From Sphingomonadales bacterium (GTDB taxonomy: Bacteria; Pseudomonadota; Alphaproteobacteria; Sphingomonadales; Sphingomonadaceae): 43,900 nt of DNA. The position numbers and the translations under genes were made by a program. Below, piece by piece: positions 39,443 through 43,900 of the stretch (position 1 is the stretch's first letter; each line of letters starts with the position of its first letter). The stretch covers positions 1 through 43,900 of the forward strand of contig JAFKLT010000092.1 of NCBI GenBank assembly GCA_017309275.1, written 5' to 3'. The notes beneath the pieces were generated by a model. The model searched no databases and was not told the DNA's origin. It was given only the letters and a program-made list of their open reading frames with translations.

Positions 39443-39625
39443 GTGGGTGAACTGAAAGACAAATCCAAGGGCCTCGCCAATGAGGCCGCCGGCAATGTGA
39501 AGCAGGCGATCGGCAAGGCGACCGACAACGAACGTCTCCGCGCCGAAGGCGCCGCGCAGGAGCGCAAGGGCGAAGCCCAGAATCTGAAGGGCAAGATCGC
39601 CGGCGCGTTGGGCGACAAGATCTGA
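39443..39625 (+). CDS. csbD: CsbD-family stress protein
   Basis: 60-residue hydrophilic, Lys/Glu/Ala-rich protein of the CsbD family (KDKSKGLANEAAGNVKQAIG, ERKGEAQNLKGKIAG), typically a general-stress-induced protein of unknown mechanism. The start is a GTG at 39443 with AAGGAG 8 bases upstream; the ATG-opened frame from 39374 would start inside the promoter. The EcfG-type promoter directly upstream fits stress control. A strong terminator follows. Confidence 0.9.
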   Translation: MGELKDKSKGLANEAAGNVKQAIGKATDNERLRAEGAAQERKGEAQNLKGKIAGALGDKI

Positions 39626-39649
39626 CGATAGTGCATCGTCACGCATGAG

Positions 39650-39684
39650 AAAGGCCCCGGGGTTCCCTCTCCCCGGGGCCTTTT
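39650..39684. terminator. Bidirectional rho-independent terminator
   Basis: AAAGGCCCCGGGG and CCCCGGGGCCTTT pair perfectly (13 bp), followed by T on the plus strand and T-rich sequence on the minus strand. It separates csbD from the convergent lipoprotein gene. Confidence 0.9.
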
Positions 39685-39706
39685 CACTTTGTTCGGTTGT
39701 GAAGGC

Positions 39707-40456
39707 TTATTTGCCGCCTGACGCCACCAGGTCGACGTCGGTCATGCCGCCGTCGCGGCGCAGCATGACGACATAGGCGAGATCGCCCTTCGTGCCGCCC
39801 AGCATATGTTCGTTGCCGCGGACGCGGTGGTCGCTGGTGTAGCCCGCGCGGGTCGCCATCGTGTGATAATAGTCGAGCACCGCCTGCATCGACGCCGCGG
39901 TCTGGAAATTGACGACACGGATGTTGCACTTGCCGCCGGCGACGCCCGCCGCTTCGCGCAGCGTCGCGCGCGGATAGATTTTGAACGCATCGGGCAGGCG
40001 ATCGGCCCAGGCGTTGCCATAGGTCAGCTTGGCATCGCAGCTGCCCTTTTGCTGGTCGCGCGCCAGCGCGCCGATCGTCGCCGGACGCTTCGCCTCGCAA
40101 TCCTTGCCGCAATTTTCCTCGAAGGGCAGTGCCTTGGGCGCGGTCAGCAGCTTGCCGGCAGCCTGCGCAGCGGCGGCTTCGGCAACCGTCGCGGCCTTGC
40201 CGCCCGCGACGCCGGGTACGCCGCCGTCGACGGGCTTGTTGCCCGGAGCGGCCGCATTCTTGTTGGCCTGACCGGTCAGCTTGGGGTCGACCATGATCTT
40301 GTCTTCGAGCGCGCCCTTGACCGCCGGGTCGGCATTGGTCAGTCCGTCGTCCAGCGGCGCAAGATCGGCCTTGGCGTCAGGATTGTCGCGGCAACCCGCA
40401 AGCGGCGCCGTTGCGATCAGCAAGCCAGCGACCAGCCATTTTCCCCGCACGATCAT
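39707..40456 (-). CDS. Lipoprotein of unknown function
   Basis: 249 residues. The signal peptide has a lipobox LAGC with lipidated C22 (GLLIATAPLAGC). The mature part has an Ala-rich linker and a C-terminal domain with FEENCGKDCEAK, GSCDAKLTYGNAWADRLP, KCNIRVVNFQTA, a distribution of cysteines suggesting disulfides. Family not recognised beyond sphingomonad hypothetical proteins. GGAG precedes the ATG at 40456; a longer open frame up to 41116 is antisense to nothing useful and is discarded. Confidence 0.72.
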   Translation of the reverse strand: MIVRGKWLVAGLLIATAPLAGCRDNPDAKADLAPLDDGLTNADPAVKGALEDKIMVDPKLTGQANKNAAAPGNKPVDGGVPGVAGGKAATVAEAAAAQAAGKLLTAPKALPFEENCGKDCEAKRPATIGALARDQQKGSCDAKLTYGNAWADRLPDAFKIYPRATLREAAGVAGGKCNIRVVNFQTAASMQAVLDYYHTMATRAGYTSDHRVRGNEHMLGGTKGDLAYVVMLRRDGGMTDVDLVASGGK

Positions 40457-40542
40457 AGCTAACACTCCCTTAATATCACCCAGGGAATGCCCGATCCTGG
40501 TTAAAAAGGCCCAAATAAAATGCGTTAACGGGTAAGACTTTG

Positions 40543-40989
40543 TTAGCCGAAAACTGTGCCGGAGCGAGACGGAATCAGGCCGGGCGCGGTGCGGATGAGG
40601 CGCGATGTCTCCACCGCCGCCTGCCGATGGATCACCGCCTGGCGATAGACAGGGTCGGTCACCATTTCCATGAACGCGCCGCTGTTCGGATATTCGGCGA
40701 CGAACATCGCGTCCCATTTTTCTTCGGCCGGGCCGATCAGCAGCGCCTCCATCGACCCGCGCCAGACGATGCTGCCGCCGACCCGCTGGAACACCGGGCC
40801 GCTGTCGGCGCCATAGTTGGCATAGGCTTCTGCCCCGGTGAGGTCCGCGCCCGCCAGCGGATGATCGGCGGGATAGGTCGCCTTTTCCTTGAAGCGGACG
40901 AGGTTGAGCATGTGGATCTTGGTATCGCGCGGCAGCGCCTTGAAGGCATCGAACTGCGCGCGTTCGGGGTCGACATGGGTGTCGCTCAT
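40543..40989 (-). CDS. DUF1330 domain protein
   Basis: 148 residues with the DUF1330 pattern: IHMLNLVRFKEKATYP, GAEAYANYGADSGPVF, MEALLIGPAEEKWDAMFVAEYPNSGAFMEMVTDPVYRQAVIHRQAAVE. This is a dimeric ferredoxin-like (ABM/EthD-like) fold with no defined activity. Its ATG overlaps the stop of the upstream GNAT gene as ATGA, so the two form a coupled pair. Confidence 0.85.
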   Translation of the reverse strand: MSDTHVDPERAQFDAFKALPRDTKIHMLNLVRFKEKATYPADHPLAGADLTGAEAYANYGADSGPVFQRVGGSIVWRGSMEALLIGPAEEKWDAMFVAEYPNSGAFMEMVTDPVYRQAVIHRQAAVETSRLIRTAPGLIPSRSGTVFG

Positions 40990-41537
40990 GGCCGGAACTC
41001 CTTCCGCTTGACGCGCCATGCGTCGGCGCTTTGCGTCCATGCGTCGACCGGCGCGTCCTGGAACGGGGCGGGGAGGCGCGAGGGGCCGCTGTTCGTCGCG
41101 CCCAGCCGCCGGGCAAGCGCCTGCGACCGGACGTTGTCGGGGTCGATCGTGTGCATCAGCTCGGACCATTTCAGGAATTCGACGGCAAAGTCGCATGCGG
41201 CGACCGCGGCCTCGAAGGCATAGCCCTTTCCGGCGAACTGCGCGCGCACGCCATAGGCAATCTCCGGCGCTGGCCAGCCATCGGGTTCCCAGGGGCCGAC
41301 CCGGCCGACCCACTCGCCGCTGTCGCGCTCGATCACCGAGAACATCGAAAATCCGCGAATGTGCCACGCACCGGCTAGCGTGCACCACAGCCGCCACGCC
41401 TGCGAGCGCGGGCAGTGTCCGCCGATGAAGCGCATCGTCTCTTCTTCGGCGCACATGCCGGCGAAGCCGTCGAAATCCTCCGCGGCGGGGGGACGCAATA
41501 TCAGCCGCTCGGTCACGAGCAGTGGGCCGTTCAGCAT
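40986..41537 (-). CDS. GNAT acetyltransferase, RimJ/RimL type
   Basis: 183 residues. The N-terminus LVTERLILRPPAAEDFDGFAGM is the RimJ/RimL-like start, GWPAPEIAYGVRAQFAGKGYAFEAAVAA is the acetyl-CoA loop region (Q/R-x-x-G-x-G/A form slightly divergent) and HTIDPDNVRSQALARRLG the typical end of the domain. The acceptor is unknown. It is the first gene of the pair with DUF1330. Confidence 0.85.
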   Translation of the reverse strand: MLNGPLLVTERLILRPPAAEDFDGFAGMCAEEETMRFIGGHCPRSQAWRLWCTLAGAWHIRGFSMFSVIERDSGEWVGRVGPWEPDGWPAPEIAYGVRAQFAGKGYAFEAAVAACDFAVEFLKWSELMHTIDPDNVRSQALARRLGATNSGPSRLPAPFQDAPVDAWTQSADAWRVKRKEFRP

Positions 41538-41662
41538 ATCATCTCTCCCGCAGCGTTCAGGCGATGCTTCTGCGGGAAGTGTCCGGGCGGGGCAAGCCGG
41601 ATATGGCTGGGCCGGATATGGTTGAGGGCACCGGTGGTTAGACCGGCGCCCTCGCCATCACA

Positions 41663-41697
41663 TGGTGCAGGTGGAGGGGTCTCGAACCCACACCTGC
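41663..41697 (-). other. tRNA acceptor/T-arm minihelix-like element
   Basis: Read on the minus strand, a 7-bp acceptor-like stem GCAGGTG/CACCTGC encloses a T-arm-like hairpin GGGTTCGAGACCC and ends in ACCA. No D-arm or anticodon arm lies around it, so it is not a tRNA gene. It sits about 15 bp after the stop of the glycine-zipper gene. It could be a 3'-end hairpin resembling a minihelix, or a remnant of a tRNA-targeted integration. Confidence 0.5.
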
Positions 41698-41713
41698 GAC
41701 GGTTTCCTATCGC

Positions 41714-42115
41714 TTAGCGGCAGCGATATTTGTCGCGATCGATCTCGCGGCCGAGCAGCGCGCCACCCGCGGCGCCGAGCACGGTGCCGAGCAGCTTGTC
41801 GCCATTGCCGGCAATCTCGTGGCCCGCGAGGCCGCCGACCGCGCCGCCGATCAGCAGGCCGGTCGTGCCATTATCCTTCTTGCAGTGATAACGGCCGTCA
41901 TTGCCGCGCCAGATGCGCGTGTTGTTGTTGATGCGCTGGTCGCGCGAGGCGTAATAGCGGCGGTCCTTCTTCTTGCGATAGAAGTTCGCGCTGTCGTCCG
42001 ACTTGCTATAGCCCTGCGTTGGGGCGGCGGCCGAGATGCCGGCATAGGCCGGGGCCGTACCGACAACGCTCGCCGCGACGAAAACTCCCATCAGGCTTTT
42101 GGTCAGAGTGTTCAT
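41714..42115 (-). CDS. Glycine-zipper 2TM domain protein (17 kDa antigen-like)
   Basis: 133 residues. A signal peptide ends near residue 25 (VFVAASVVGTAPAYAG). The middle is basic and Tyr-rich (FYRKKKDRRYYASRDQR), with two cysteines (RYHCKKD and the final RCR). The C-terminus has a glycine zipper (LLIGGAVGGLAGHEIAGNGDKLLGTVLGAAGGALLG) typical of Rick_17kDa/OmpA-like surface proteins. It is envelope-located, function unknown. AAAGGAT lies upstream of the ATG. Confidence 0.86.
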   Translation of the reverse strand: MNTLTKSLMGVFVAASVVGTAPAYAGISAAAPTQGYSKSDDSANFYRKKKDRRYYASRDQRINNNTRIWRGNDGRYHCKKDNGTTGLLIGGAVGGLAGHEIAGNGDKLLGTVLGAAGGALLGREIDRDKYRCR

Positions 42116-42285
42116 TTCAAATCCTTTCCTGGTTTCGACGCCTCATCCCGTGCGGGACCGGGCGCTTCGAAGGAGAAAACGAGCCGTGACCGGAAGCCGT
42201 TGCATGAACCTTAGGCAACACGATGAGCCGAGCTTATGTGTCGACGAACCGAAAGGCTCTTGAAGGACAATCGCGGGCATGCGAC

Positions 42286-42516
42286 ATGATGGCCATGCTC
42301 AACATCGCATCGATCCTGATCGGCGTCGTCGCGCTGGTTCTGGCCATTATCGCCTTTATCCCCCCGCTCGGCGCCGCGAACTGGATCATCATTCCGATCG
42401 CGGTCGTCGGCCTGGCGCTCGGCGCCATGTCGAACCGCACGGCCGGACGAAACCTGAATATTGTCGTCATCGTCATCGGCGTCGTTCGCCTGATGCTCGG
42501 CGGCGGCTTCATCTGA
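42286..42516 (+). CDS. Small two-to-three-helix membrane protein
   Basis: 76 residues, almost entirely hydrophobic (IASILIGVVALVLAIIAFIP, NWIIIPIAVVGLALGAMS, NLNIVVIVIGVVRLMLGGGF), a compact three-helix hairpin type protein. No function known. The start is uncertain: ATG at 42286, 42289 or 42295 would all keep the first helix; the open frame from 42223 would add a polar extension. It precedes rarD by 19 bp and is likely co-transcribed with it. Confidence 0.72.
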   Translation: MMAMLNIASILIGVVALVLAIIAFIPPLGAANWIIIPIAVVGLALGAMSNRTAGRNLNIVVIVIGVVRLMLGGGFI

Positions 42517-42535
42517 TCGGGGCGACGGCGCGATC

Positions 42536-43453
42536 ATGACAAAGACAGCGGCTCCCGCGGGAAGCAATCAGGGCGGGCTGCCCTATGCACTGGCCGCCTA
42601 TGGCATCTGGGGTTTCGTTCCGCTTTTCTTCAAGCTGCTGTCGACCGTGCCGCCGGTCGAGGTACTGGCGCAGCGGATCGTGTGGTCGCTGCCGCTATGC
42701 TTCCTCATCATGGCGTTCCGGCGCCAGATCGGCGATTATCTGGCCGCGCTTCGCGACTGGCGCGTCCTGCGGATGCTGTTCGTCAGCGCGGTGCTGATCG
42801 CGATCAACTGGCTGGTCTATATCTATTCGATCTTCACCGACCATGTGCTGGCGGCCAGCCTGGGCTATTATCTCAACCCGCTGGTCAATGTGATGCTGGG
42901 GATGATCTTTCTCGGCGAACGGCTGTCGCGGCTGCAGGTCGTGGCGGTCGCGATCGCGGGCGTCGGGGTCGCGATCCTGCTGGCGGGCGCGCTCGACACG
43001 CTGTGGATCAGCCTGACGCTGGCGTTCAGTTTCGGCATCTATGGCCTGATCCGCAAGGTCGTGCCGGTCGGCTCGCTGCCGGGCCTGGCGATCGAGACGA
43101 CGGTGCTGCTGCCCGCCGCGCTGGCGGCTGCCGCCTGGTATCTGTGGATCGCCGACGGGCGCGGTTTCGGATCGGATATGTCCACCAGCCTGTTGCTGGC
43201 GGCGGGCGGGATCGTGACGGCGGTGCCGTTGCTGCTGTTCGCGACCGCCGCGCGCAAGATGAGCTATGCCGCGCTCGGCTTCGTCCAGTATCTAGCGCCG
43301 ACGCTGCAATTCCTGCTCAGCCTGTTCATTTTCGACGAGCCGCTGAAGCCGGCGCAGCTTGCCTGTTTCCTGCTCATCTGGACGAGCATCGCGGTGTTCA
43401 GTTTCGACATGTGGCGCAAGATGCGCGCCGACCGGATGATCGAGATCGCCTGA
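42536..43453 (+). CDS. rarD: RarD-type EamA family transporter
   Basis: 305 residues, ten membrane helices in two EamA repeats. The RarD start GLPYALAAYGIWGFVPLFFKLL, then NWLVYIYSIFTDHVLAASLGYYLNPLVNVMLG, and the second repeat FGIYGLIRKVVPVGSLPGLAIET...FVQYLAPTLQFLLSLFIFDEPL match RarD (named from chloramphenicol-sensitive phenotypes; the substrate is unknown). It is complete and follows the small membrane gene. Confidence 0.92.
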   Translation: MTKTAAPAGSNQGGLPYALAAYGIWGFVPLFFKLLSTVPPVEVLAQRIVWSLPLCFLIMAFRRQIGDYLAALRDWRVLRMLFVSAVLIAINWLVYIYSIFTDHVLAASLGYYLNPLVNVMLGMIFLGERLSRLQVVAVAIAGVGVAILLAGALDTLWISLTLAFSFGIYGLIRKVVPVGSLPGLAIETTVLLPAALAAAAWYLWIADGRGFGSDMSTSLLLAAGGIVTAVPLLLFATAARKMSYAALGFVQYLAPTLQFLLSLFIFDEPLKPAQLACFLLIWTSIAVFSFDMWRKMRADRMIEIA

Positions 43454-43476
43454 CGCCGCGGGGCAGGGCGCCTGTC

Positions 43477-43900
43477 TTAGACGATCCGCCAGCCCAGCGT
43501 TTCGCCGGCGTGGAACGGAACGACCTCGCCGATCGTGGCCGGCACGACGGTCTCGCCGCGTTCCAGCGTGATCGTGCCGCCGTTCAGGGGCAGGCCATAG
43601 AAATTCGGGCCATGCTCGCTGGCGAAACCCTCGAACTTGTCGAGCGCGCCTTCCTGATCGAACACCGCGATATAGGATTCCAGCGCATAGGGCGCGTTGA
43701 AGATGCCGGCGCAGCCGCAGGCGGCTTCCTTCGTGTGCACCGCGTGCGGCGCGCTGTCGGTGCCGAGGAAGAATTTGGGCGAGCCCGACACGGCCGCGGC
43801 GCGCACCGCCAGCCGGTGCTGCTCGCGCTTCGCGACGGGCAGGCAATAGGCGTGCGGGCGGATGCCGCCGACGAGCATCGCGTTGCGGTTGATGTGCAGA
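43477..43900 (-). CDS. pyrC: Dihydroorotase, C-terminal part (cut by window end)
   Basis: The frame stays open from the stop at 43477 to the window end; the N-terminus is missing. The visible 140 residues contain [36 protein letters not shown] (with the catalytic aspartate and histidine of PyrC) and [15 protein letters not shown], typical of the class II (homodimeric) dihydroorotase of pyrimidine synthesis. It is convergent with rarD. Confidence 0.88.
   Translation of the reverse strand, partial: LHINRNAMLVGGIRPHAYCLPVAKREQHRLAVRAAAVSGSPKFFLGTDSAPHAVHTKEAACGCAGIFNAPYALESYIAVFDQEGALDKFEGFASEHGPNFYGLPLNGGTITLERGETVVPATIGEVVPFHAGETLGWRIV

Noticed and set aside
41660-41740. Possible complete tRNA gene on the minus strand
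   Set aside because: The 3' part resembles a T arm with acceptor strand and CCA, but its acceptor partner lies directly beside the T arm and no D or anticodon arm can be drawn from the glycine-zipper coding sequence.

Overview
The window is high-GC alphaproteobacterial DNA, most likely from a sphingomonad close to Sphingopyxis. The evidence is gene content (alphaproteobacterial RpoB/RpoC, MASE1-GGDEF, DUF2975 with a YozG-type regulator, CsbD behind an EcfG-type promoter) and many dispersed palindromes built on CGTCATCCCGGACTTGATCC, which I associate with sphingomonad intergenic DNA. This is a chromosomal housekeeping segment. I see no phage, transposase, CRISPR array, rRNA or complete tRNA.

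Layout. 1-551: repeat-rich intergenic DNA. 552-2235 (-): heme exporter genes ccmB and ccmA, then a zincin-type metallopeptidase. 2287-4727 (+): phhB, a DUF1275 membrane protein and an APC amino-acid permease. 4768-7558 (-): a zinc-ribbon protein, an HTH/DUF2975 pair behind four copies of a 15-bp palindrome, a DUF2218/PadR pair with a His-rich PadR, and a YjaB-like acetyltransferase. 7619-8943: promoter, structured leader, rplJ, rplL and a strong terminator. 8964-17518: a non-ribosomal block holding a secreted Pro/Ala-rich anchored protein, a PLP enzyme divergent from an ATP-grasp ligase and a nucleotidyltransferase, a carotenoid oxygenase with its divergent TetR regulator, and a diguanylate cyclase. 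17542-26325: promoter, leader, rpoB, rpoC and terminator. 26326-27571: a second repeat-rich region. 27572-33466: an OmpA-like protein, a PspC/small membrane protein operon, recF, arsC-like reductase and two L,D-transpeptidases. 33622-37039: aroQ-accB-accC divergent from thiS-thiG. 37069-43453: a DUF1254 protein, a Crp/Fnr regulator, csbD, a lipoprotein, DUF1330 and GNAT genes, a glycine-zipper protein, a small membrane protein and rarD. 43477-43900: the C-terminal part of a dihydroorotase, cut by the window end.

The most notable points are these. (1) The three-gene PLP / Ddl-like ATP-grasp / MobA-like nucleotidyltransferase locus has no pathway I recognise and looks like a biosynthetic module. 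(2) rplJL and rpoBC, usually contiguous, are separated by about 9 kb of unrelated genes. (3) A composite inverted repeat of about 450 bp, with the same three sub-elements in the same order, brackets the first 27 kb including rplJL and rpoBC. (4) A four-site TATCG-N5-CGATA operator array controls the HTH/DUF2975 operon. (5) ThiS ends in GGGC instead of a free diglycine. All functional statements come from reading motifs; no database search was possible.
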